The notes beneath the pieces are model-generated. The model was not told where the DNA came from. It worked only from the letters and a program-made list of their open reading frames with translations, and did not search any database. A stretch of DNA of 52,500 nt, taken from assembly GCA_018398765.1 (NCBI GenBank), contig JAHBMJ010004579.1:1-52500 (forward strand). The letters are read 5' to 3'. Of the stretch, positions 14,601-23,469 are shown one piece after another. The DNA comes from Chromera velia. Its lineage: Eukaryota > Sar > Chromeraceae. Positions within the stretch are counted from its first letter, which is position 1, and every line of letters starts with the position of its first letter. Made by a program: the position numbers and the translations under genes.

Positions 14601-17600
14601 GATTGGAGATTCTTGATTCGGGTTCTGGCAACATTGTTTGGAGAGCAATCACTCCGGAGAATATGGCATCCTCCACACCCCCTGTTCAGATCTCTTTGAT
14701 AGAGCTCCCAAGCGGAACCCCAGTGCTCATTCTTTCGGACGCGGCAGGAACCGTCCTGTGGAGCAGTGATGCTGCGGCTCTGAGCGGTGAAGACAGCGGT
14801 CAGCTGAAGGAAAGAAACCAGCTTTACTCTGACATAGAGCCGTGTTTGTACTGTAATTGACTGCATGCTGTACTTTGAAGTACTTAGAAAAAAACATCAG
14901 ACGCGTTGCTCCAAAACAAAAAACGTCGTAAGTCCGGCGGACAAAGCAGAGAGACCGAGATAGAGAGGAAGGCGCACCTTCCAAACAGCGAAGTGGTCAG
15001 AAAAGAAAGCGACCCACCTAACTACGCAAAAATCGAGTCGAATGGTCGGTCCCTCCTATGCGTCTTTCTATATGCAGGTAATCGCAAAAGAGTGACTTCG
15101 ACTGTTCTGGTCTCTCAAGGGAACGCGGTGACCTCTTTTGACAGTCGATTTGTGCTCAAGTGTTCCCAGTCCGGTGAAGCGATCCTGCAGGACTCGATGA
15201 CAGACTCCATTCTCTGGAGGAGTGGCCATCCCCGGGCAGTGGGCTCGGGTGGTTTTGAGCACTCTGACAGGAGGGTTGCAAGGGGCCCTTTCGCTTTGCG
15301 CATGTCTGAGTTTTGGGGCCTTTTCGTTTCTGATGAGGGCAGAGGGACGCCTGTGTGGAGTTCTCTGAACAGTTCTGCCAGTTTGGGGTCTAATTTGGCC
15401 TCTCGGGTGCGCGTCTCATCTGTTGGCATTGCCGACGTTGTTGTGGAGAATGGCACCGGGACTCTTCTGTGGGCCTCCTCGGACTCTTGGGGTGAGTGCC
15501 GGGGGGGTTGGGTCAAGCGTGCTACAAGAGGAGATGTATTTGGAGAGCCTCTTTGTCCGCCTCTCTGTCCGTCAACCCATCTCTTCGACTGTCTGTCTTT
15601 TTGTTCGAGAAGAAAAATGAAGAAAAAAAAGAGGCATCTCTCTCAACAAGCCGTTCTGTGGTGTGTGTGTGTGTGTGTGTGTGTGATCATTCTTTACCCT
15701 CTCCGCAGATCCCTCCGCGCGATCGAGCACAGATGCTGAAGGTGTTCTCGAACCTGGCTATGGAATGGTCAGCAGGAAAGGAGGGCACGTTGCTCGTCTC
15801 TCTGCCAGCGGAGCACTGGAGATTATCGACGGGGACACGCGTGCGCTTGCGTGGTCCTCCGATGATGAAGACGGGCTGCAAGGGAAGAGAAAGGCAGGCG
15901 GGCCTCGAGTGAGGCTCTTGCTTGACCCTGGGGTGGGTGCAGAGGGAGGACTGAGGAGTATGAGTTCAGACAACCGCACTGTCTGGAGTATTCCTGTCAG
16001 CGTGCCCTCTGCGGCCTCGGGGCCCTTCAGTTTGGAGTTTTCTGAAGACGCCAACGGACAACCGAGACTGAGTGTGACGGCATCCAGTGGAGAAACTCTC
16101 TGGACATCCCCAGGTACTTTCTTTTGTGTTTGTCTGTGGGAGGGGATCGGGTGGGCGGTTTGTGTGTGGGCGTTTGGCCTGTTTTCAGCTACTTGTTACG
16201 CGCCGTTTTTTTCACATTATCTTTACTACAATACACAAGTTAGTCACACAGGATGCCTTTGTCGACCATGGTGCCCTTTTATATCTCCCTCTCTTCAAAA
16301 AGGGAAAACTCGTCTGATATTCTCTCCATGCACTTGTGCAGCCATCCACACATGTCATTTCCTGTCAGTTGTGTAATTGCGAGCACGTTCACCTGATGAC
16401 GTGTGTGTATGCGCGTGTGTGCAGACAAGTCTGTGTTCGACAGCTCCTCTGTTCCCCTCAAGGACGGACGGACAGTCTACGCAGACATTCCGAGTGTCCG
16501 CGTGGCGCTGCTGCTGCAGGCTGAGGGAAGGATCAGGCTGGTGCATAGAAGGGGACGGCCTGTGGAGATTTGGGGGTCGGAATTGGGTGGCCTGGCGGTG
16601 ACTGCAGGGAAGAAACTGCTTCAAAAGACGCGAAGGAGACCTCAGTTGGCCCTAGGTAGCGGTGGGAGGTTGGAGGTCCAAGTGAGCCCTTCCGCTCCAA
16701 ATGGAAGCAGCACAACGTCTGATGACCTCCTGTGGACCTCCAGTGCTGCCGGTGGGGGCACGGATCTCTCGAATATCCGCCTGCGAGTGGGGCAGGTGGC
16801 CTCGACCGGAGGCATCCCGACCGTGTATGTTTGGGATGCGACGACCCAGGCGGCACTTTGGTCTTCTGCTTCAACAATCGGTAAGACGGAGTTCTCTGGT
16901 TTGGGTGGGCGCGTTCTGTTTCCCCAATTTCTTTAGAGATCAAGCAGCCCTCCCCAAAATTGTCTTTCGTCTTGGGTGAACTTTCTTTGCAATACATCAC
17001 ACTTGGATGCTCCCTCTCTTCTTCTTCTATTGTGACTGCAGTGACATGCCTGTCCACAGATACGGGGGAGATCTCGGAGAGACCTGGAGGCCGCGCTCTG
17101 ATCTCGACATCTGGGGCGTACTTGGCCTTTCTGTCGACGGGAAGAAGCTACACCGGCCTTCTGGCACCGACCTACACGGCCTCATCCATCCTGTGGTCCT
17201 CTGCGGGTGAGATGACAACGCTGTGGCCCTCTTACCTGGTCGACCCTGTTGTGTCCCTTCGCGTGGCGGCAGAAGGCAGGGTGGTGGCTGTAGGGGAGAC
17301 AGGCACGGAGATTTGGGCTAATGAGGCTCCGTTTGTTGGGTCTGCTGGGAGTGGTCCGCCCTACTCTCTCTGTCTGGTGGAGGAGACGGGGGGGACTCCC
17401 CGCCTCGTCCTCTCGGACTCTCATGGGTTGGACCTGTGGACAGCCTCGACGGGTAAGTGAGTGAGTGGGCTGGCTTGTTCTGCTCTTTCGGCTCGATGCT
17501 CTGTGCCTCGCTGGATGGTTTCTCTTTGGTAAATTGATCGACTGGCAATGAGCAGAGGTGTACGGGAAATTTGTATGTCATGCGGCTTGTAGAAAACCGG

Positions 17601-20600
17601 GTCGTCTGCCTCTTATCTTTCAGTCCCTCTCCCCAAGAAAGTTGCCTATGATTAGGTGAATATCTTTCCACGCAAAGCTGCCCAGCTAGTCCCAGACAAA
17701 AACAAGAACTCTGTCGTTGCCACCTATCATCTTCCACGTATGTTTGTTGCAGCTCAAGGAAGTCTGGACGTGAGCGGGACTTTTGACGGGACCACAACGT
17801 GGCTCCCTGCTCTGTGGAGTGCCGATGCGGGGGGTTCCTCTCTCGTTTCCTCCGACGGTTCGTATCTTCTTTCTTTTGATGGATCGACAGGCGCTCTGAC
17901 GCTCTCGTCGGTCTCTGCAGGAACCGTTGCCTTCCAGACTGCCGAGTCCTCAGAGACATCCAGCTTCAGGTCTGTGATGTCTGAGGATGGTACTCTGAAG
18001 GCAGAGTCGACAGACGCAGGGTCAGACAGCGGACAGCAAAACGACATTTGGACCTTCGGACCCAGTCGGACACCCTCCACAGGGAGCCCTCTGCGTCTGT
18101 CCCTCGTGCCGGGGCCCAACGATAAGCCGTGGCTGGTCGCAGCCGACACCTCTGGGCTCTTTTTAATCCAGAGCTTTCCTGGTAGGTGGGGTTCTTCTGC
18201 TTCAATTTGGTTTCATCTCTGTATCAGCCATTGAACTCAAAACCTTTATATGCGTAGATATACTCACTCTGCTTTTGAAATCGACTGCCGTCTGGCTTTG
18301 TGGTGCTTGCTTGCTGCAGGGCAAACAAGCGCTACTGAGGAATCCACAGGTACGTATGACCATGCCGTTATTTCCGGTCATGTTTTCCTGGTTTTCCTTC
18401 CGTGTTTCCCTTCATGGCATCGATCGAGTCTGTCTTCATGGCCCTCCAACCCAAGATCTGCTGTTGAATTTCGTTGACTGACTCCAGCCGCGCCTTTTGT
18501 TTCGATTTGGCTGTTACTCTCCCACTTGACCTTGTGCGTGTGCGCGCAGAGACTGATGAGAACTTCTCTCAGAGTTTGTCATGTTTTCGGTTGTTGGAGG
18601 GCCTGGTGCTGCAATACTCCCAGTCCGAAATCCTCTCCTCCGACACGCAAGCCGCGTGGTCCAACGCTCAGTGTGCTCTGCTTTGCCTTTCCGAAGTCCT
18701 TTGCGGAGCGTTTGTGTTTGAGGCTGCGAACACAGACGGGGAGTCTCCTCTCTGCGTGCTTCTGCCACGCGGTTTATCCCAACAGACCGCGGCTGCAACG
18801 TCCGCTCTCGGAGCAGCAAGTGGTATACGCCTGGCTTCTGCTGGTTGTGCGGTTTCGTACAGTGCGCTGCAGACTTCCCTCAGTGGCAGCTTTCTGCCTG
18901 GAAACATCATTCCCTCCTCCAACGTGACCAGCGTGGAGTCCAGTGCGTCATCAGTGGCTTCGACTCTAGTCAGTGCTTCCTCTCCCTCCTCCATGCAGAC
19001 ATCCTCTCAAAGCAGCACACCAGATGTTGCTGGTGCCTGTATGAGCAAGTCCTCTCTTCTGTTAGGACAATCGGAAATGAGGGCAGAGGTGCTAAGCATG
19101 TGCACTGAGCTGGGAGGGACCCCCCAGGAGGCCCCAGAGGCCTCGATTCTCTGTGGTCCCCCTGCCGCCGCATTTTCGGGCGGCTTAGGAGAGATGAGGA
19201 GGTCCCGTGCATTGGAGGATGCATTCATGTCATCCTCTGTCGGGGGCTTGTCTGGGAGCTTCAGTGCGGCAGACGGGGTAGGGGGAACTCCCGTAGCTGC
19301 ATCCACCGATGAGTGCTTGCAGGCCTTCAGTCAAAAAAGCTCCAATCTGACCACAATCGCTGGTGAGACAGATGGTGGTTGGTGTACCGGACTCGTGGAG
19401 CCTCAACTGGGGGCGATGAGAACTCTAGACAGCACGTTTGCTTGGAACGTGAACCACTCGAGGGGGGGGAAGGTTGCAAATGCAATTGCGGCAGTGACTG
19501 TGAAGGAAAAAGAGGCCTCAGAGAGACTGCAGAATCTCTTCAAGTCTCCAGCACTAGAGACTATGTCCATGCTGTCGCCTGCGTCTTCTTCTGGGACTGT
19601 GGACTCTGCTGACTCGAATCAGCCTGGAACACAATCGTCCTTCAGATCCATGATGCTTGTCGCAGACGCCTTCGATATGTTCACCGACGAAATTCCGGGG
19701 AGCACCCGATTTCTCCTCGCTTTCCAAAAGACACAGGGACTCGTTCTCACCCCTGGGAGCCTCGAAGGCGGTTCCAGTGCTGACTGCTTCGGCAGATGTC
19801 TCACGGTGCCGTCCTGCGTGCTTGCAGTGGCGGAGGTGCTGGACGATCGGGTCCTCTGCATGATGCCAAAGGTGAACTTCACCATGCTCCATGAGGAATG
19901 GAATGCATCCTATTCCGCATCCCCTCCTGCATCCCTGTACGCATCTCACCTTACTGGCGCCATGGACTCCGTTCTTGGGACTGGGCTTGTGACAGGGGTG
20001 AAACGATTCCGATACTGGCCTTTGAGTGCTTTACCGGCCAACTTCAACTTGGCGGAATCAACCGATACATCAGATCTCGGTCTGCCCTTCCCGATGCCTG
20101 ACCTGACTCTCCTCTCCTCCGTGAGTGCACCCACAGACGTGAGCAGTGTGAGCCTGGGTGATGCGTCTCGCAGACGCCGTCTGAGACAGAAAGGGGAGGA
20201 GGAAGAAGGGCCGGGAGGAAGAAGGAGACACCCGGTCGGGAGTGAAAGTAAAGAGAGGAACAGGAGGAGAAGGACGACGGGGGTGGCAGGAGTGCCCTTG
20301 GATGAGACTGCGGGACCTCTCCGGGTGCCCCCTGCTGAAGACTTTGAGACGGAGAGGGGACTTCTGTCAGCTCTGCAGTCCATGAATTGGAAACAGAAGG
20401 TGGGTGGGTAGCTGCTGTATGCATGGAGAGAGATTCACTTGTTTGATGCAAGTGTAGATCTTTAGCTGGTTGGGTGAGCGTAAGAATGGATTTCTCTTTC
20501 CGGACTGCGACTCTTTTTATTTTTGTCTCTTTGCTTGGTCGTTTGCCCTCCTGTCCATTCTGAACGGTTATGAATTTTTCTGTTGATTTCACGAGGAGAG

Positions 20601-23395
20601 AGCGCAACCCTTCTGTTAGAGGGTACACGTTGGAGGGGGCATTCATACATACATACATACATACATACACACACACAGACAGACAGACACACACACTCGA
20701 AGAGAGAAAGAAAGGGAGCGTCCATGCAAGAAAGACATCTTCGTTCTCTGTTGTTTTTCTCTTTATTGCAGATCCTTCAGCTCTTTGCCGTCTCCGCTGA
20801 ATTTCTGGGGACCCGCAGCGGCTCGTCGGCATTTTCCAATGCGGGATTCATCCTCTTAGATCAGCCGTCTTGGTCTGCGTGTGGAACCACTGGGGTGGGT
20901 ACGAGCGTGGAATCCCTTCACGCTCTTCAACGAGAGGAGACCTCGCTTCTCCGAGAGGGCAGGGCTGTCTTGGAGGCTCTGTGGGAGTCCACAGAGAACG
21001 AAGGGGGAACGTTCAGCCCCCCTCCTTTAGTGGCAGTGACAAGCGAACACATGGGGTTTGGACCTCCCTTTGAACAGATTCCTCAGGTGCACCTCCCTGC
21101 TGCATCATCCATCGGTCAGTTCCCCCTTCACCTCTCTCTTCCTCCATTTTTGTGCTCCCTCAAAGGTGGATGAATGAATGCACCAAAAGAGGAACGGAAA
21201 AAAGGAAGAACGATGAGAGTCGCGGCTCCCTTGCCACATACTCACACGACCCCCGCCTGTTCACTTCCCCTCACGCGCGTCGACTCTATGGTCAGACAGA
21301 TTCCCTTCCCTGCCGTTCCTCTCCGCTTGGTTCTTTGTTCCTTTCTGCAGGTGCATCCGGAGACCTGCGTCTTCTCCACGCACTCGGACGGGCAACTGCA
21401 GAGAGACTTCGGGCTCTCGGGGTGGATGCACTCCTCAGCCTTCAAATGTACCGAAATGAAACCACCGTAGAGAGCAGCAGGGCAAACAAAGCAACCTCCG
21501 GATTCGCCTTGCTAAACGGGATGCAGGGCGCTGCTGCGGCCCCATCTCTTTCGGGCCTTTCTGCTGATGCTATCAGCGGCGGTACCGTTTTTCAAACAAC
21601 CGCAGAACGGCCGCAGATGAGTGCAGCCCTCCTCTCTGGGCTCTCCGGTGGATGGCGTACAGAGGAACTGGTTCGCACGGCCTCGGAAAGGCGGCGGGCC
21701 GGGCTAAGTAGTTCAGCTTCTTTGAACAGTTTGTTAAAGGGGTTGAGGGTGGCGACTTCGTGCGTGATCCACCCTGAGGACCTCGACCCCTCCCTCGCCT
21801 CCTCGACTTCTTCCTCTATTTTGAGCGCCTGCATCCACACAAGTGGCGTCGCTTTCTTGGAAGTCAACGTCGCAGATGGTGCCGGGGGCAGCTCGGCTCC
21901 CGACGACGCAGTAGCAAATGTTCTGAAGTACACCCACTCCTATCGAGGTGCAGTCCTGGGTCTCTCCCCCCGACTGGCCACAGAGGTTCTCGTGTCCCCC
22001 CGCCATGTCAGCAGCAGCACTGAGGGGTGGCGTCGAGTGCTGCCGTCTCTCTTTGAGTTCCTCCGGAGGGGGGCTGACGCCCTGGTGATCGGATTTAATC
22101 AGGCCAGAACAGAGCTCTCAGCTGAGGGCTGGTCTGCTGCGGTTGCAGCTCTGGTCTCGGCTCTCACAGAGCTGGAGAGTCAGGCAAGCATGCAGTCGAA
22201 CGAGACGACGTCGAATTCGAATTCGACCAGCACACACAGCGTCCCGGACGCGGCAGGGGATCGCTGCAGGGAACCCGACTGGACCTCTGATAGCGGCGCG
22301 TTCTTATATCTTCGCCTGAGCAGTCTGATAGACGCCTCAGTGCTGAGAATTCTGAGGGCAAAGCTTTCCGTTGGGGTTCTGCGAGTTCGAGGATCCCGGA
22401 CGGGAGAGGGAGCGGAGTCGGCAAAGGGCCAGAGAGTTGTCATCGAGGCAGGTGCAAGTCCAGTCAGCCGGCTTGTGGAGGATATTGGGTCCACTGGGGG
22501 GGTGGGGCCAGAGCTGCAGAGCGCTGCACATGCGGCTCTGTCTCGAGAGGCCGCAGTGGCCTCGTTGGTCCTTTTGAAGAACGGCCCTTCGTTTCCCCTT
22601 CCCCTGCCCTCAAGCGCTCCTGCTTCTTCCTCGTCTGTCGTCGTGATTGGAAGGACTGGGTCCTTCTCTGTCGCTGGGGGGGAGAGCGTGGGAACGTGCG
22701 AGGTCTCCCTACAGGCTGCAGAAATTGCAACCTCAGGGGGGGGGCTTGGAAGAGAACGGGCGTGGAAACTGAATGCCACAGAGGGAGTGAAGATAGAGGC
22801 GGTGTCGCGAGGGTACGGGGTTGAGGAACTCACCTTTGCAGAAGTTGTCGGTGGTGCTGGGGCTTCTCTTGGTGGGGGGGGTTCGGGGACGATTGAGGCG
22901 GTGGTGGCGGTCCTTGGTGAGCCTCCGGTGGGGGCGTCAGTCGACTCGGACGCTGTGAGGGTGGAGGTGGGGGGCAATCGTTCTTCGGATGTCTGGAACC
23001 TTCAGATGGAAAGGGAGGGAAGCAGCAGTCTGACTGACGAGGAAATTCTCTCTCGTCTGCTTGCAGACATTCCCTCAGCTGCGTCTTCTGCTTCCATGCA
23101 GGTGGTGTGCGTCTTTCTCTCCGACGTACCCCTGTACACGAACGGTCTACTGAATCAGTGCACGTCGTTTGTAGCCGCTTTCCGGCCGGGGTCCTCCGTT
23201 GGGTGGGCCCTTGGGTCGGTCCTCTTCGGAAGTCGGGAGTTCGAGGGGAGACTGCCCCTACCCTGGCCGGGGGTCCCCTGCCCTTCCGGCCTCAACGACA
23301 CAACCGCGCTCTTTCCTCCGGGATTCGGCCTCACCACGGGGGATCTCTCAAGTTCTGCAACGTTGTCGGCTGTCAGACAGAGCCTCTGTCCTTAA
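199..23395 (+). CDS. Giant multi-exon gene: 27 bulb-lectin-like domains + PAN-like region + degenerate GH3 (5' end outside window)
   Basis: Thirty exons can be joined in frame (listed separately), giving about 5,420 residues up to the TAA at 23393-23395. The N-terminal two thirds is a tandem array of domains of about 140 residues. Each has three sub-repeats of the form 'SSDGrf.l.L..dG.L.l.d..tG.vvWSS', the pattern of bulb-type (GNA-like, beta-prism II) mannose lectins. The strict sugar-binding signature QxDxNxVxY is not kept, so mannose binding is not assured. The C-terminal third carries cysteine patches resembling PAN/apple domains and a GH3 glycosidase fold. No transmembrane segment is seen, and N-glycosylation sequons (NxS/T) are frequent, so a secreted or surface-anchored protein is likely. 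The start and any signal peptide lie left of position 1, because the first exon begins with a phase-1 acceptor. Family assignment is by eye; a beta-propeller is the main alternative for the array. Confidence 0.85.
903..1307 (+). CDS. Lectin-array exon 2
   Basis: 135 codons, phase 1 on both sides, acceptor ttccgcag, donor GTCAGC. The motifs VTLWES, TVWDS and AVFQS mark the three sub-repeats. Confidence 0.8.
1476..2012 (+). CDS. Lectin-array exon 3 (long linker)
   Basis: 179 codons, phase 1-1, acceptor catgcag, donor GTTCGT. About 40 extra residues precede the domain. The turns are VVVWKS, VVWKL and LFFES. Confidence 0.8.
2224..2685 (+). CDS. Lectin-array exon 4
   Basis: 154 codons, phase 1-1, acceptor catgcatgcag, donor GTCAGA. 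A short serine run precedes the domain. The turns are VFWVS, IVWTL and TLWTS. Confidence 0.8.
2959..3405 (+). CDS. Lectin-array exon 5
   Basis: 149 codons, phase 1-1, acceptor catgcag, donor GTCAGT. The turns are VTLWSS, VLWTS and VVWTT. The second sub-repeat contains a CRLTVEG stretch. Confidence 0.8.
3619..4044 (+). CDS. Lectin-array exon 6
   Basis: 142 codons, phase 1-1, acceptor aatgcag, donor GTTGGT. The turns are RVFSA, VTWSL and TLWSS. The coding region runs upstream of the first in-frame ATG to the acceptor. Confidence 0.8.
4339..4863 (+). CDS. Lectin-array exon 7 (diverged)
   Basis: 175 codons, phase 1-1, acceptor ctgcag, donor GTCAGT. It has a longer N-terminal linker and a weak first sub-repeat. 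The turns are PLWSS, PLWRW and LLFSS. It is one of the most diverged copies. Confidence 0.75.
5177..5602 (+). CDS. Lectin-array exon 8
   Basis: 142 codons, phase 1-1, acceptor ctgcag, donor GTCGGT. The turns EYWSS, VLWSL and VVWTT are close to the family consensus. Confidence 0.8.
5937..6371 (+). CDS. Lectin-array exon 9
   Basis: 145 codons, phase 1-1, acceptor aatgcag. Donor GTAGGT at 6372 keeps phase 1; a GT four bases on would be phase 2 and was not chosen. The turns are VVWSS, TLWSS and PVWSS. Confidence 0.8.
6629..6863 (+). CDS. Lectin-array exon 10a (first part of a split domain)
   Basis: First part of the only module interrupted by an intron. It starts phase 1 at acceptor gtgtgcag and ends phase 2 at donor GTCTGT, inside the conserved 'PF.L' strand. 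It carries the first turn, VLWAA. Confidence 0.75.
6937..6990. repeat. Tandem 27-bp duplication inside an intron
   Basis: Two adjacent 27-bp copies (6937-6963 and 6964-6990) differ at one base. They sit in the intron that splits lectin exon 10. Confidence 0.9.
7082..7281 (+). CDS. Lectin-array exon 10b (second part of the split domain)
   Basis: Starts phase 2 after atctgcag and restores PFSLRIGASGTLEVF across the junction, matching sibling domains. It ends phase 1 at GTGGGC. The turns are VVWTS and LIWEA. Parts a and b together make 145 codons, the normal module size. Confidence 0.75.
7454..7891 (+). CDS. Lectin-array exon 11
   Basis: 146 codons, phase 1-1, acceptor cgtgcag, donor GTAAAT. 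The turns are VLFSS, VIVWSL and SVYSS. The first strand, IPLVSEDGRFALRLS, is close to consensus. Confidence 0.8.
8174..8617 (+). CDS. Lectin-array exon 12
   Basis: 148 codons, phase 1-1, acceptor cctgcag, donor GTAAGA. The turns are PVWSS and PLWEL; the third is degenerate (VRFRT). A (GT)n(GC)n tract lies just inside the next intron. Confidence 0.8.
8649..8694. repeat. (GT)n(GC)n microsatellite
   Basis: GT run turning into alternating GCGC, about 30 bp inside the intron after lectin exon 12. Confidence 0.9.
8944..9387 (+). CDS. Lectin-array exon 13
   Basis: 148 codons, phase 1-1, acceptor gttgcag, donor GTGGGT. The turns are LLWSS, SLWSA and VFWGG. Confidence 0.8.
9578..9994 (+). CDS. Lectin-array exon 14
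   Basis: 139 codons, phase 1-1, acceptor gttgcag, donor GTCAGT. The turns are RLWDS, VVWND and VVWRS. Confidence 0.8.
10144..10593 (+). CDS. Lectin-array exon 15
   Basis: 150 codons, phase 1-1, acceptor gtgtgcag, donor GTCAGT. It contains a glycine run from a G tract near 10270. The turns are LVWSA, TVWSS and ILWEG. Confidence 0.8.
10887..11789 (+). CDS. Lectin-array exon 16 (two domains in one exon)
   Basis: 301 codons, phase 1-1, acceptor cacgcag, donor GTCAGT. Two complete lectin-like domains lie in one exon with no intron between. The first ends near 11,320 (IIWSL, VLWDS); the second has QVWTS, VLWSP and VEWSS. About 250 bp of the first domain is nearly identical to exon 20. Confidence 0.82.
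12131..12628 (+). CDS. Lectin-array exon 17
   Basis: 166 codons, phase 1-1, acceptor actgcag. Two phase-1 donors are possible: GTCGGT at 12629, or GTAAGT at 12644, which adds five residues and fits the general consensus better. The turns are IFWSS, VVWSL and ELWTS. Confidence 0.75.
12733..13200 (+). CDS. Lectin-array exon 18
   Basis: 156 codons, phase 1-1, acceptor gtgtgcag, donor GTGGGC. The turns are VVWTS, VVWRA and AVWSS. Confidence 0.8.
13386..13805 (+). CDS. Lectin-array exon 19
   Basis: 140 codons, phase 1-1, acceptor tatgcag, donor GTGGGT. The turns are EIWSS, VVWTL and SLFSS. The following 114-bp intron is open in this frame. Confidence 0.8.
13920..14798 (+). CDS. Lectin-array exon 20 (two domains in one exon)
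   Basis: 293 codons, phase 1-1, acceptor gttgcag, donor GTCAGC. This is the second double-domain exon. Domain one has IIWSL and SLWEL and is a recent copy of the first domain of exon 16. Domain two has LLWSS, IVWRA and VLWSS. Confidence 0.82.
15078..15491 (+). CDS. Lectin-array exon 21
   Basis: 138 codons, phase 1-1, acceptor tatgcag, donor GTGAGT. The turns are ILWRS, PVWSS and LLWAS. Confidence 0.8.
15660..15685. repeat. (GT)n microsatellite
   Basis: GT dinucleotide run shortly before the acceptor of lectin exon 22. Confidence 0.9.
15709..16113 (+). CDS. Lectin-array exon 22
   Basis: 135 codons, phase 1-1, acceptor tccgcag directly after a (GT)n tract, donor GTACTT. The turns are LAWSS, TVWSI and TLWTS. 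Confidence 0.8.
16425..16880 (+). CDS. Lectin-array exon 23
   Basis: 152 codons, phase 1-1, acceptor gtgtgcag, donor GTAAGA. The turns are EIWGS, LLWTS and ALWSS. Its first sub-repeat is unusually basic. Confidence 0.78.
17042..17452 (+). CDS. Lectin-array exon 24
   Basis: 137 codons, phase 1-1, acceptor actgcag, donor GTAAGT followed by GAGTGAGT. The turns are ILWSS, EIWAN and DLWTA. Confidence 0.8.
17753..18181 (+). CDS. Lectin-array exon 25 (last, diverged domain)
   Basis: 143 codons, phase 1-1, acceptor gttgcag, donor GTAGGT. The SSDGSYLLSFDGS strand and the DIWTF turn are clear; the last turn is degraded (LFLIQS). It closes the lectin array. Confidence 0.75.
18320..18349 (+). CDS. 30-bp microexon
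   Basis: Flanked by acceptor gctgcag and donor GTACGT, phase 1 on both sides. It encodes a ten-residue linker (GQTSATEEST) between the lectin array and the PAN-like exon. Skipping it would keep the frame. The prediction rests on the strong splice sites and matching phase. Confidence 0.55.
18550..20399 (+). CDS. PAN/apple-like cysteine exon with basic linker
   Basis: Starts phase 1 after gcgcgcag and ends phase 0 at donor GTGGGT. The first cysteine patch (about 18,580-18,870) has the order C...C...C..CLSEVLCGAF...C...C, resembling a PAN/apple domain. A second patch near 19,780-19,865 (DCFGRC, SCVLAV, VLCMM) looks like another. A serine-rich stretch and a middle cysteine region lie between them. 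Near 20,168-20,280 is a strongly basic stretch with RRRRLR and NRRRR motifs that could be cut by a proprotein convertase, separating the lectin array from the GH3 part (inference). PAN assignment is by spacing only. Confidence 0.75.
20640..20697. repeat. (CATA)n, (CA)n and (GACA)n compound microsatellite
   Basis: Compound simple repeat in the intron between the PAN-like exon and the first GH3 exon. Confidence 0.9.
20772..21114 (+). CDS. GH3 N-terminal exon
   Basis: Phase 0 acceptor tattgcag, phase 1 donor GTCAGT. MNWKQK|ILQLF across the upstream junction resembles the 'M.leEKigQl' start of glycoside hydrolase family 3. The downstream PPLVAVTSEHMGFG matches the GH3 'PllvavD.EhG.G' strand with its usual Asp changed to Thr. 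The final IPQVHLPAASSIG equals the 'fP..i.LaAs' element. Confidence 0.7.
21351..23395 (+). CDS. GH3 catalytic-fold and C-terminal exon (degenerate)
   Basis: Last exon, phase 1 acceptor tctgcag, TAA stop at 23393. It reads through the GH3 landmarks in order: LGRATAERLRALGVD, a degraded K-H-F site (ATSCVIHPEDL, about 21,752), the beta strand that should end in the nucleophile SDW (here YRGAVLGLSP, about 21,942-21,971, with no Asp), RRGADALVIGF, SLIDASVLRILRAKL, SREAAVASLVLLKN with VVVIG, then the C-terminal FRPGSSVGWALGSVLFGS, GRLPLPWP and FGLTTG motifs. The fold is therefore GH3 with its C-terminal sandwich, but hydrolysis is unlikely. It may be a carbohydrate-binding pseudoenzyme (inference). 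Confidence 0.8.
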
Positions 23396-23458
23396 TTGAT
23401 TCGTTTCATCGGAACCCAAATGCCAGTGGGGTGACAACGAAAATCTTAAAAAAAGAAC

Positions 23459-23464
23459 AATAAA
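23459..23464 (+). terminator. Candidate polyadenylation signal
   Basis: An exact AATAAA lies 64 bp after the stop codon of the lectin-array gene. Poly(A) signals are not well defined in alveolates, so this is positional support only. Confidence 0.35.
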
Positions 23465-23469
23465 AAAGA

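Noticed and set aside
199-18181. Lectin array as PQQ or WD40 beta-propeller
   Set aside because: Modules are about 140 residues with three W-turn sub-repeats and varied linkers, which fits beta-prism II better than 40-residue blades. It was kept as an alternative.
22180-22977. 265-residue minus-strand ORF
   Set aside because: It is antisense to the GH3 exon, whose plus frame shows clear family motifs; the minus frame is Pro/Ser-rich shadow coding.
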